Positions 50,577 through 60,555 of a stretch of DNA of 64,000 nt are shown here, piece by piece. The notes under the pieces are model-generated. The model saw only the letters and a program-made list of their open reading frames with translations, was not told the origin of the DNA and searched no databases. Source of the DNA: Bradyrhizobium sp. CCBAU 51765 (GTDB lineage Bacteria > Pseudomonadota > Alphaproteobacteria > Rhizobiales > Xanthobacteraceae); the NCBI RefSeq assembly GCF_015291725.1, contig NZ_CP030038.1:7925001-7989000 (forward strand), read 5' to 3'. The translations under genes were made by a program, and so were the position numbers. How positions within the stretch are numbered: the stretch's first letter is position 1; each line of letters begins with the position of its first letter.

Positions 50577-52137
50577 TCGCTCCGCGAGCGATCCCAACCG
50601 CGCGAGCCTCGCAACCTGGATCGCCGTGCTCGCCGCCATGATCGGCTCGTTCATGGCGATCCTGAACATCCAGATCACCAATGCCTCGCTGGCCAATATC
50701 GAGGGCGGCATCGGCACCGGCGCCGACAACGGTTCCTGGATCTCGACGTCGTATCTCATCGGCGAAATCATCGTGATCCCGCTGACCGATTACTTGAGTC
50801 GCGTGTTCACGTTCCGCCGCTACATGCTGGCGAGCGCAACGCTGTTCGCGGCGTTCTCGGTCGCCTGCGCCTTCACTCATGATCTCCCGTCGATGATCGC
50901 GATGCGCGGCCTGCAAGGCTTTGCCGGCGGCGTGCTGATCCCGATGGCCTTCACGCTGGTCCTGACCAAGCTGCCGAAACCGCAGCAGCCGGTCGGACTC
51001 GCCATCTTCGCGCTGTCAGTCACCTTTGCACCGGCAATCGGCCCGACCATCGGCGGCTATCTCACCGAGACCTATGGCTGGCGCACCATCTTCTTCGTCA
51101 ACGTGATCCCGACCGCCGTGATGGTCGCTGCACTCTATTTGACGCTGGAGCGGCAGAAGATGCAGCTTGGTCTCCTGAAGGAAGGCGACTGGGCCGGCAT
51201 CGTCACCATGGCGATCGGCCTGTCGGCGCTGCAAGCGGTGCTCGAGGAAGGCAACAAGGACGACTGGTTCTCCTCCCCTTTCATCGTCAAGCTGGCGATC
51301 GTCGCAGCCGTCAGCCTGACGCTGTTCGTCGCGATCGAGCTCAGAATCGAGAAGCCGCTGATCCGGCTGCGCCTGCTGACGCAGCGCAACTTCGGCTTCG
51401 GCACCGTCGCGATGACCATGGTCGGCTTCGCGCTGTTCGGTTCGGTCTACATCCTGCCCGCCTATCTCGGCCAGGCGCAGGGCTACAACTCCGAGCAGAT
51501 CGGCAACGTGCTGGCCTGGACCGGCCTGCCGCAACTCGTGCTGATCCCGCTGATTCCCAGGCTGATGCAGCGCTTCGACACGCGTTATATCGCCATCACC
51601 GGCCTTCTGATCTTCGCCTATAGCTGCTTCATGAACACGGCGATGTCGCCGGACTATGCCGGTGACCAGCTCTGGATTCCGAACATCGTGCGCGCGGTCG
51701 GCCAGGCCATGGTGCTGACGCCGCTGACCTCGGTGCTGTCAGGCGGCATCGCGCCGCAGGATGCTGCCGCGGCCTCCGGCATCAGCAACATGTTCCGCAA
51801 CCTCGGCGGCGCGATCGGAACGGCGACGCTCGCGACGATCATCACGAAACGCGAGCAGTTCCATTCCAACATCATCGGACACTCGGTCACCCTCGGCCGC
51901 GAGGAGGTCCGCAGCCGCATCGCCCAGATGACGGACTATTTCATGGCCCACGGTGTCCCCGATCCAAACGCTGCACGCGAGCAAGCCATCATCGCGCTCG
52001 GCAAGTCCGTAAAACGCCAGGCCCTGGTGATGGGCTATTCCGACACCTTTGCGGTGATCGGCGCCGTGCTGGTCCTGGCCGCGATCGCAGTGCTGCTGAC
52101 GCGGCGCGTGAAGACAGCCGGGGGGCCCGCGCATTAG
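50524..52137 (+). CDS. DHA2/EmrB-type MFS multidrug efflux transporter
   Basis: A 537-residue 14-helix drug:H+ antiporter. FMAILNIQITNASLANIEGGIG is the DHA2 first-helix signature, WISTSYLIGEIIVIPLTDYLSRVFTFRRYML and GLQGFAGGVLIPMAFTLVL (motif C-like region) follow, and the C-terminal helix ends VLLTRRVKTAGG. GGAGGG lies before the ATG inside the HlyD gene. With the adaptor it should form a tripartite pump; an outer-membrane channel must come from elsewhere. Confidence 0.94.
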   Translation: MSNSLSISTQATPAATPDRSASDPNRASLATWIAVLAAMIGSFMAILNIQITNASLANIEGGIGTGADNGSWISTSYLIGEIIVIPLTDYLSRVFTFRRYMLASATLFAAFSVACAFTHDLPSMIAMRGLQGFAGGVLIPMAFTLVLTKLPKPQQPVGLAIFALSVTFAPAIGPTIGGYLTETYGWRTIFFVNVIPTAVMVAALYLTLERQKMQLGLLKEGDWAGIVTMAIGLSALQAVLEEGNKDDWFSSPFIVKLAIVAAVSLTLFVAIELRIEKPLIRLRLLTQRNFGFGTVAMTMVGFALFGSVYILPAYLGQAQGYNSEQIGNVLAWTGLPQLVLIPLIPRLMQRFDTRYIAITGLLIFAYSCFMNTAMSPDYAGDQLWIPNIVRAVGQAMVLTPLTSVLSGGIAPQDAAAASGISNMFRNLGGAIGTATLATIITKREQFHSNIIGHSVTLGREEVRSRIAQMTDYFMAHGVPDPNAAREQAIIALGKSVKRQALVMGYSDTFAVIGAVLVLAAIAVLLTRRVKTAGGPAH

Positions 52138-52143
52138 CGGGAG

Positions 52144-52232
52144 GTCGTCGTGCCCGGGGCTTGTTCCGGGCATCCACGTCAGCCGTGCGGCGTGACAAGA
52201 GCGCGCCGGCCGCAGCGAGACCGGCCATGACG
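52144..52232. repeat. Palindromic intergenic repeat, copy of the 7.1-kb element
   Basis: GTCGTGCCCGGGGCTTGTTCCGGGCATCCACG opens and CCGGCCATGACG closes this 89-bp segment, the same plan as 7074-7155 (checked by eye). It lies between the convergent MFS and tannase genes. Confidence 0.72.
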
Positions 52233-52251
52233 CGGCGGTGAGATCCATGCC

Positions 52252-53913
52252 TCACGGCGTACAGGTGAAGCTCGATGCCTCCGTCACCGCACCCACCTTG
52301 TAGTGCGGCCAGGCCGGCCAGCGGCACAGCGGCAGCGCGCGCAGCGTCGCGAACGACGGTGCCTCGACCTTCTGCTCGCGGACCTCGAGATCGCCGGGCG
52401 CCTTGCCGTTCTCGACCCAGTCGACCAGCACGCTCAGCATGTCGACATTGGCCGGCGCGCCGGAGCCGACATGGTCGACACCAGGCGCGGTGTAGAGCCG
52501 CGCGAATTCCGCCGTCTCGGCCTTGCCCATCTTGCGTTCGACGCTCTCGAAATAGCGGATGCCGGCATAGGGGCTCTGCGCATAGTCGGCCATGTGCTCG
52601 AGCATGATCAGACGGCCGCCGCGCATCCGGAAGCGGCCGAGGTCGGGATCGGTCGAATCCATCAGCTTCGAGACCTCGAGCAGCCGCGCCTTGTGGTGCT
52701 CCACGTTGTAGGTGGTGACATCGAGTTTCGGATCGCGCGCGAAGACATATTGAATGCCGCCGGCTCCGTAGATCCAGGCGATACCGTTGTTGGGCGCAGG
52801 CGGCTGCGCCGGCGGCGCGGTGCCGAGCCACCACGCGACCCAGCCGCCGGTCGGCCCGATCGCCGGCGTGTCCTCGCCCGACACGCCCCAGCCCGGATAG
52901 TCATCGAGACCATTGGCGAGCGCGAACGGGAATTTGTAGGTCGCGTGCAGCGTGTTGATCGCCTTGATCTGCGCATCGGTGAGACACTGATCGCCGCTCT
53001 GGCCCGCCGCGCAGCGCAGCGTCTCAACCTTGAATGCCGCCTTGCAGGCGACCGGATCCTGCACCAGCGCATCGTCGGAGCCGTCGGCCTTGTCGCAGGC
53101 CGCCCGCACGGCATCGCCGACCAGCTTCACCTGCGCCGGATTGATCCAGCCCTCCCCCATGGTCACCAGGCCCGAGCGCGTTCCGGCATGCTGCAGGCCG
53201 ACCCAGTTGATGACGGGCACGCGGGCGAAGATGCCGTCGAAATCATCGGGGTAGCGCTGCGCCATGGTCAGGCCTTCGCGGCCGCCTTCGGACGAGCCCA
53301 TGAAGTACATCTTGTCCGGCTTCCTGCCGTAGGCGCGCTGCATCAAGGCCACGGCCGCGTCGCGCACCTTCTTGTAGGCGCGATGGGCGAAGTTCTCGAA
53401 GGCCTCGTCGTTCAGCGCAAACAACTGCGGCGCCTCGCCCGGCCTGGATTCGTGGCCGGAGTCGGTGCCGTAGGTGACGAAGCCGCGCGCGAGCGGCGAC
53501 GGCTTGTCGAAGGGATAGGCCGGCGGCAGTGCAAGGCCGGTGATCAGCACGCCGTTGAAACCGCCGCCGCCATATTGCAGCGAGCGCCCATTCCATTCGA
53601 CGGGAAGGTTGACCTGGAATTTGATCGGCGGCGCCTTGGGGTCGGTGGGATCGATATGGCCGAGCACCTTGCAGAAGGCAGGATTGGCGGGCGTGATGCG
53701 CCCTGACGGCGTCGGGCCGCGCTCGGCAACAGCGAGAGTCGATGGCGACTGAAACGTCGCGGCATCGATCTTCACGGCATCGGTGCCGCCGACCAGCCCC
53801 TTGCAGACCGTCTCGGCATCCTCCGCCAGCGTCGCCGCCAACGCACCACTCGCGCTCATTGCGGCCGCAGCGCCGACGAGCCATGCACACAGTCTCGCTC
53901 TGTTTCGCTTCAT
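52252..53913 (-). CDS. Tannase/feruloyl esterase family hydrolase, exported
   Basis: A 553-residue secreted esterase with a signal peptide (residues 1-~27, CAWLVGAAAAMSASGALAA). YGGGGFNG, FVTYGTDSGHES and the elbow MGSSEGGREG (Ser208) match the tannase family; the acid region is LEHMADYAQSP and the His lies in GVDHVGSG. In typical members the residues beside Ser and His are Cys (CS-D-HC disulfide), but here they are S207 and V. The start at 53913 gives a proper signal. The substrate is probably an aromatic ester. Confidence 0.9.
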   Translation of the reverse strand: MKRNRARLCAWLVGAAAAMSASGALAATLAEDAETVCKGLVGGTDAVKIDAATFQSPSTLAVAERGPTPSGRITPANPAFCKVLGHIDPTDPKAPPIKFQVNLPVEWNGRSLQYGGGGFNGVLITGLALPPAYPFDKPSPLARGFVTYGTDSGHESRPGEAPQLFALNDEAFENFAHRAYKKVRDAAVALMQRAYGRKPDKMYFMGSSEGGREGLTMAQRYPDDFDGIFARVPVINWVGLQHAGTRSGLVTMGEGWINPAQVKLVGDAVRAACDKADGSDDALVQDPVACKAAFKVETLRCAAGQSGDQCLTDAQIKAINTLHATYKFPFALANGLDDYPGWGVSGEDTPAIGPTGGWVAWWLGTAPPAQPPAPNNGIAWIYGAGGIQYVFARDPKLDVTTYNVEHHKARLLEVSKLMDSTDPDLGRFRMRGGRLIMLEHMADYAQSPYAGIRYFESVERKMGKAETAEFARLYTAPGVDHVGSGAPANVDMLSVLVDWVENGKAPGDLEVREQKVEAPSFATLRALPLCRWPAWPHYKVGAVTEASSFTCTP

Positions 53914-54005
53914 CGTTTCCACCCGGCTTGTTCTGTTGCGTTCGGAAGTTGGCCGCATTCAATGCAACCTTCGCCCGTCCGTCAATCGCTGACGCCGGCT
54001 TTCCG

Positions 54006-55460
54006 TCAGAACGAGCCCAGCGCAGTGCCCAGGGCGATCACCGCCGCCAGCGCCAACAGCGAGCTCACGATGCCCACCATGACGATGTCGAAATAGCTGT
54101 CACGATGTGTCAGGCCGCAGATCGCGAGCAAGCTGACCACTGCGCCGTTGTGCGGCAGGATGTCGAGGGTACCCGCACCGATCACCGCCACGCGATGCAT
54201 CAACGCAAGGTCGATGCCGGTCCGCGCGGCAAGCTCGACGTAGGTCGGGCCGAGGGCGTCGAGGGCGATGGTCAGGCCGCCCGATGCCGACCCTGTCAGG
54301 GCGGCCAGGATGTTGGTTGCGACGGCGAGCGAGACCAGCGGTCCCCCTTCGATCGCCAGCACCCAGTCGCGCACGATCGTGAACGCCGGCAGCGAGGCCA
54401 CGACGGCGCCGAAGCCGACGAGGCTGGCGACGCTGAACGCAGGCAGGACCGACGCATTGGCCCCGGCGTCCATGGTCCGGCGCAGCGCCGGCAGGCGCGC
54501 CCAGTTCAGCGCGATGGTCGTGACGATGGCGGCAGCCAGCGCCACCGCGACCGACCACACGCCTGCAACGGCTGCAAGCGTCGTCTCACCAAAGCGTTGC
54601 TCGGCGAGATAGCTGACATCGAGCCGCGGCAGCACCACCAGCGACATCACCAGATTGACGGTCACGACGACGACGAGCGGCGCCATGGCGTTCAGCACGG
54701 GCGATGGCCGCTCGCTGCGATGACCGTGCTGTAGCTCCGCCGGATCGAACTCGCGGGCAGTCGTCGCGCGCTCGCGCACGAACTCGTCGGCAGCGGCCTG
54801 CTCGATCGTGCCCTCGGCATCGTCGCCATAGCCTTCTCCAGCGCGGCGCGCCGCAGCTTCAGCGCGATGCAGCCACCACAATCCGGTGCCGAGCATGATG
54901 AGCGAGGCGACGATGCCGAGGCCCGGCGCGGCAAACGGCGTCGTGCCGAAGAACGGCATCGGGATCGCATTCTGGATCGACGGCGTGCCAGGCAGGGCCG
55001 ACATGGTGAACGTCGACGTTCCCAGCACGATCGCGGCCGGGATCAGACGACGCGGAATCGAAGCGGCACGAAACAGCGAGCGTGCCATGGGAACGATGAC
55101 GAAGAACGCAACGAACAGGCTGACACCGCCATAGGTGACCAGCGCGCCGGCGAGCACGACCGCCAGGATCACGCGCCGTTCGCCGAGGCGCTCCGCCATG
55201 AAGCCGGCGACCGACGTCACCGCGCCACTGTCATCCATCAGCTTGCCGAAGACGGCGCCAAGCAGAAAGATCGGGAAGAACTGCGCCAGAAATCCCGCCG
55301 CGTTCACCATGAACACCTGGGTCAGGTTCGCGAGCAGCGGCTCACCGCCGAACAACGCGGCAATGAGTGCGGCGAACGGCGCGAGCAGCAGGACGCTCCA
55401 GCCGCGGAATGCGAACAGGACGAGCAGGCCGAGCCCGACGAGGAGGCCGAGGAGACCCAT
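54006..55460 (-). CDS. GntP family permease
   Basis: A 484-residue, 12-14-helix permease. FFPIFLLGAVFGKLMDDSGAVTSVAGFMAERLGERRVILAVVLAGALVTYGGVSLFVAFF, ALPGTPSIQNAIPMPFFGTTPFAAPGLGI and LTGSASGGLTIALDALGPTY are GntP/citrate-M type signatures. It would import a gluconate- or hydroxyacid-like substrate. It starts 3 bp after the patatin gene stop, so the two are co-transcribed. A hydrophilic loop rich in Glu/Arg lies in the middle (residues ~205-245). Confidence 0.9.
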   Translation of the reverse strand: MGLLGLLVGLGLLVLFAFRGWSVLLLAPFAALIAALFGGEPLLANLTQVFMVNAAGFLAQFFPIFLLGAVFGKLMDDSGAVTSVAGFMAERLGERRVILAVVLAGALVTYGGVSLFVAFFVIVPMARSLFRAASIPRRLIPAAIVLGTSTFTMSALPGTPSIQNAIPMPFFGTTPFAAPGLGIVASLIMLGTGLWWLHRAEAAARRAGEGYGDDAEGTIEQAAADEFVRERATTAREFDPAELQHGHRSERPSPVLNAMAPLVVVVTVNLVMSLVVLPRLDVSYLAEQRFGETTLAAVAGVWSVAVALAAAIVTTIALNWARLPALRRTMDAGANASVLPAFSVASLVGFGAVVASLPAFTIVRDWVLAIEGGPLVSLAVATNILAALTGSASGGLTIALDALGPTYVELAARTGIDLALMHRVAVIGAGTLDILPHNGAVVSLLAICGLTHRDSYFDIVMVGIVSSLLALAAVIALGTALGSF

Positions 55461-55463
55461 GCC

Positions 55464-56483
55464 TCAGCACTCCGACAGCAGGACATCGAAATCTGCGGTC
55501 GAACGACGGCCGATCTCCGCGCCGTGCTCGGCGAGGAAGTCGTCCGCGGCCGTGCGTCCCTCGGCGCGCAGCATCGAGACGAACTCCCACTCCGCGTTGA
55601 GCTTCGAGGAAGCCCCGAACTTCGCCAGCATGTCGCTCTTGATCCGGTGTGTGCGCATCTTCGCCCAGCGCGCGCCCTCGCCGCTGCCCGGATCGGCCGC
55701 CTGGCGCAGCAGCGCGATCATGCGCAGCTCCTTCATCAGCGGCGAGTTGAATGAGATTTCGTTGAGCCGGTTGAGAATCTCCGCAGCCGTCCGCGGTTCC
55801 TCCAGCCGCTCGGTCGGATTGATCTGGACGAGAATGGTGTCGTGCGCGTCGCTCTCCCGAACCAGCGGCGTGATCGTCGGGTTGCCGGCAAAGCCGCCGT
55901 CCCAATAGGGCTCGCCGTCGATCTCGATCGCGCGGAACATGGTCGGCAGGCAGGCCGATGCCAGCAGCACATCCGCCGTGATCTCCGCGTTGCGGAAGAT
56001 GCGGCCGCGCCCGGTGCGCACCCGAGTCGCGGTGATGAACAGCTGGATCGGCGAGCGCGCGAGGCGTTCGAAATCGATACTCTCGGCCAGCACCGCGCGC
56101 AGCGGATTGTAGCCGGTCGGATTGAGGTCGTAGGGCGACAGCACGCGCGACATCAAATCGGTGAGGATGTAGAAGGGCGACGTATCGAGGGTCCAGCGCC
56201 CCATCAAGCGGTCGAGCGGAGAGCGTTGTAGCGGGCTGAAGGCCGCAGCCTTCGAGACACGGCGCCAGTATCGGTCGAGCGCCTCTCGCGCGCCCTCGGC
56301 GCCGCCGGCTGTCCAGCCGTCCGCCAGAACCGCCGCATTCATCGCGCCTGCGGAGGTTCCGGAGATTGCGGCGATCTCCAGCCATTTCTCCTCCAGAAGA
56401 CGGTCGAGCACGCCCCAGGAAAAGGCGCCGTGCGAACCGCCGCCCTGAAGCGCAAGATCAATCAGTACGGCGTCCCGTTCCAT
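55464..56483 (-). CDS. Patatin-like phospholipase
   Basis: A 339-residue patatin-domain hydrolase. Oxyanion loop LQGGGSHGAFSWGVLD, nucleophile GTSAGAMNAAVL and DGGFAGNP with the Asp give a complete Ser-Asp dyad. No signal peptide is evident. The ATG at 56483 is preferred over a GTG three codons upstream. With GntP 3 bp downstream, it may release an acid that the permease moves (inference). Confidence 0.9.
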   Translation of the reverse strand: MERDAVLIDLALQGGGSHGAFSWGVLDRLLEEKWLEIAAISGTSAGAMNAAVLADGWTAGGAEGAREALDRYWRRVSKAAAFSPLQRSPLDRLMGRWTLDTSPFYILTDLMSRVLSPYDLNPTGYNPLRAVLAESIDFERLARSPIQLFITATRVRTGRGRIFRNAEITADVLLASACLPTMFRAIEIDGEPYWDGGFAGNPTITPLVRESDAHDTILVQINPTERLEEPRTAAEILNRLNEISFNSPLMKELRMIALLRQAADPGSGEGARWAKMRTHRIKSDMLAKFGASSKLNAEWEFVSMLRAEGRTAADDFLAEHGAEIGRRSTADFDVLLSEC

Positions 56484-56602
56484 GGCGGACACTCACGCAA
56501 CTGAAGCTCAAATTCGACGCGATTTTTGACCGGGCCGAATTCGACGACAGTGTGGGAGCAGTTGCTACAAGTTGCAACCGGAACGTGGGGTAGTCTGGAG
56601 CT

Positions 56603-56633
56603 ATTTCCGTTCTGATGCGATCGGAACGGAAAT
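56603..56633. repeat. RIME-type hairpin, 'ATTTCCGTTC' repeat
   Basis: ATTTCCGTTC (56603-56612) pairs with GAACGGAAAT (56624-56633), followed by GGCTCTAGATTCT and, nearer serA, TCCACTTCGCTCGAAAACGCTT (to about 56690). I recognise this as the wide-spread rhizobial repeat (...CCGTTCCGAT..ATCGGAACGGAAATGGCTCTAGATTC...TCGCTCGAAAACGC). It lies between the serA 3' end and the patatin gene. Confidence 0.8.
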
Positions 56634-56688
56634 GGCTCTAGATTCTGGTTGGCGCGCTTTCTTCATGTCCACTTCGCTCGAAAACGCT

Positions 56689-57933
<1,245 letters not shown>

Positions 57934-58058
57934 GAAATCTCCGTAAGTCACAGCTTTGCCGCAGCTCATAGACCGTGGAGGATGTGCAGCACAATAGGGG
58001 TCGGATACGGGGAGAAGATGGCGAGGCGATGGGTGGACCTGGCATCCCACCAGCTCCG

Positions 58059-59291
58059 TCAAATCACAAAAAACCCATGCGTGCCGTCGCGGCGGAGCTG
58101 CTCGACGAGGCCGTATTCCCAGTCGAGATAGGCCTGCATCGCAGCTTCGGCCACATCAGTGCCTTCATAGGGCCGGCGGTAGCGGTGTGCCGGATCCGGC
58201 TTCGGCAGGACGTGCGGCCGTCCGACGTCGAGCGCACCGTCATAGCCGCCCTCGAGCACATAGACTTCCCAGCCCATCTGCGCCAGCCAGGACGCCGTCA
58301 TGTCGGCGCGGATGTTCTTGTCGTCCGTCAGGAGAATGCGCGCGCCGCGCACGGGCGCGGCCATGTCGGTTTCCTGGACGAGTTGGCCGCCAGGATAGTG
58401 GCGGAAGCCGGGAAGATGGCCGGCCGCATAGTCCTCGGCGTCGCGCACGTCGAAACGATAGAGCGTGCGATTGGTCTGCGCGGCCAGCGCCGACATCTCG
58501 TTCGCACCGATATGGCGAACACCGGCGCGATAGGCGACGTCGCGGGCATTGGCGGGGCCGTCCTCGAACGGGCCGATCGCGCCGCGCCTGTCGGCGCCGC
58601 GATCGAGCGTATGCCGCGCCAGCGTCCAGCCGATCGTGCCATTGCGCAGTGCGCGCACCTTGTTCGGCACGCCGGCATTGATGAGCGACTGCGTGCCGAT
58701 GATGGAGCGGGTGCGGCCGGCGCAGTTGACGATGATGGTGGTTTCAGGATCGGGCGCGGCCTGCCCGGCCCGCAGCACCAGCTCGGCGCCGGGCACGCTC
58801 ACCGAACCCGGGATGTTCATGGTCGCATATTCGTCGAAACGGCGGACGTCGAGGATGGCGATGTTGGCTTTGTCGGCGATGAGCTTTGCCACCTCGTCGG
58901 CGCTGAGCGAGGGCGTGTGGCGGCGCGACTCGACCAGCTCACCGAACGCCTTTGAATAGGAATTGACGTCCTCGAACACCTCAAAACCCGCCGCGCGCCA
59001 GGCCGACAGCCCGCCGTCGAGTGCGCTGACATTGCTGTAGCCGAGTACAGCCAGACGCGCGGCGCCGGGCGCGACCAGCCCCTCCCCGTCATCATAGAGC
59101 ACGATCGCCACGTCCTTGCGCGGCAGCCTGACCTCGGCCTCGACCGTGATCCGATCCACGGCCATGTTGGCGGCGAACAGCGGATGACCGGTGGCGAAGG
59201 CCGCCTCGTATCGGAGATCGAGCAGCGCAATTTCTTCGCGCAGAAGCAGGGCGCGGCGGATATCGGCGGGGCTGACGGTGGGAATCTTCAT
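58059..59291 (-). CDS. Triple rhodanese-domain protein
   Basis: A 410-residue protein with three rhodanese-like domains (about 5-110, 125-230, 255-365). Only the middle one keeps the catalytic cysteine, C190 in IIVNCAGRTRS; the matching loops of the first (YDDGEG) and third (LTDDKNIRAD) have Asp. Each domain has the WxxxG or DVR signature (ILDVRRFDEYATMNIPGS; RFDVRDAEDYAAGHLPG). It may move sulfur or act as a scaffold. It lies upstream of serA on the same strand, 125 bp away. Confidence 0.85.
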   Translation of the reverse strand: MKIPTVSPADIRRALLLREEIALLDLRYEAAFATGHPLFAANMAVDRITVEAEVRLPRKDVAIVLYDDGEGLVAPGAARLAVLGYSNVSALDGGLSAWRAAGFEVFEDVNSYSKAFGELVESRRHTPSLSADEVAKLIADKANIAILDVRRFDEYATMNIPGSVSVPGAELVLRAGQAAPDPETTIIVNCAGRTRSIIGTQSLINAGVPNKVRALRNGTIGWTLARHTLDRGADRRGAIGPFEDGPANARDVAYRAGVRHIGANEMSALAAQTNRTLYRFDVRDAEDYAAGHLPGFRHYPGGQLVQETDMAAPVRGARILLTDDKNIRADMTASWLAQMGWEVYVLEGGYDGALDVGRPHVLPKPDPAHRYRRPYEGTDVAEAAMQAYLDWEYGLVEQLRRDGTHGFFVI

Positions 59292-59362
59292 GGCATGGAC
59301 CCTGGGAAGGACAGGCCATGGGCTTTTGAACGATTGAGAGCGCGTTGGCTAGCCTTCTCGGC

Positions 59363-60553
59363 TCACTCGCCCGGAACGAGTTGCCCGAGCGGCGGCTGCG
59401 CCGGGCGGCGCAGCTTGCGGCGCGACAGATAGAGCAGGATTCCCGTCACCGAGAACAAGGGCATCAAGACGGCGGCCATCATGAACGCGAGCTTGCCGGG
59501 CCATCCCAGGATCGCGCCGCGATGGACGTCGTAGATGGCCGCGATGATCTTCTCGCCGAAGGTCTTGTCGGCATAGCGCTCGGCGGAGACCAGCCGGCCG
59601 GTGACGGCATCAATGCGGAATTCATCGCGCGTGGTCTCGAGCAAGGACGCCTTCCCCCACGACCGGATGCGGATCGTCGTGCCCTGCGCCGGCAGCGTCA
59701 GCAACGCCTTGGAGAAGCGGTCGCCCTCCTCGCGCTGGAACGTCGTCCAAGCCTGATCGAATCCGATCGGCGGCGCCGGCTCGGAGCTGGCCGTACGCGG
59801 CGGCTTCGCCGGCATCTTAGGCTGCATCTTCCCGGCGGCGGCGTGCGGACGTGCGAGCAGCCAGGTCACGCCGTCCTTGTACCATTCGAAGGAGAAATAC
59901 AGCCCGGTGAGCGTCATCGCCAGATAGATCGGCAGGACCCAGGTGCCGATCACGGCATGCAACGACCGGTGCAGTCCGCGGCCGCTGAGCCCGAGATTTG
60001 GCTTCAGCCACATCTTCACGCTGCCGGCCCGGCGCGGCCAGCGCAGCACGAGGCCCGAGACCAGCATGACGATCAGGCCGAATGCGATCGTGCCGGTGAT
60101 CGGGCGTCCCCAGCCCTTGCCGTCGCCGGGAATGAGCAGCCAACGGTGCAGCCTGCGCACCGTTGCGAAGAACGCCTCGCCGCGCGGCGAGCCCAGCACG
60201 CGCGCATCGTAAGGATCGACAAAGAGCGAGGCCGGCCGACCACCGCTTTCGTCCCGCGCGAAGCGGACATGGGCCGCTGCCGCAGGATCGCTCGACAGCG
60301 TGACGGCCGAGACCTTGCCGACGTCCTGCGCCGCCTGCAGCCGCGCGACCAGCGCATCCGGCATCAGCGCCGGGATTTGCCGCGGTGCGACCTGCATGAT
60401 CCCGGCGCTGAGTTGGTCGACGATCTCGTCCTCAAAACTCATGATCGCACCGGTCAGCGCGATCAGGGCGAGCACCAGCGCGAGCACGAGTCCGGCGATG
60501 GAATGGACCTGGAACAGGACGGCCTTGACCGTATGCCCGATCCGCACCGTCAT
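59363..60553 (-). CDS. PepSY-associated transmembrane protein (ferric-siderophore reductase-like)
   Basis: A 396-residue inner-membrane protein. The N-terminal helix (FQVHSIAGLVLALVLALIALTGAIMSFEDEI), a PepSY-domain periplasmic region, HRWLLIPGDGKGWGRPITGTIAFGLIVMLVSGLVLRWPRR, RSLHAVIGTWVLPIYLAMTLTGLYFSFEW and a last helix pair near 350-380 are standard. Conserved His in the helices could hold haem and reduce ferric siderophores (inference, FoxB/FiuB-like). It starts 2 bp after the TonB receptor stop. Confidence 0.9.
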   Translation of the reverse strand: MTVRIGHTVKAVLFQVHSIAGLVLALVLALIALTGAIMSFEDEIVDQLSAGIMQVAPRQIPALMPDALVARLQAAQDVGKVSAVTLSSDPAAAAHVRFARDESGGRPASLFVDPYDARVLGSPRGEAFFATVRRLHRWLLIPGDGKGWGRPITGTIAFGLIVMLVSGLVLRWPRRAGSVKMWLKPNLGLSGRGLHRSLHAVIGTWVLPIYLAMTLTGLYFSFEWYKDGVTWLLARPHAAAGKMQPKMPAKPPRTASSEPAPPIGFDQAWTTFQREEGDRFSKALLTLPAQGTTIRIRSWGKASLLETTRDEFRIDAVTGRLVSAERYADKTFGEKIIAAIYDVHRGAILGWPGKLAFMMAAVLMPLFSVTGILLYLSRRKLRRPAQPPLGQLVPGE

Positions 60554-60555
60554 CG

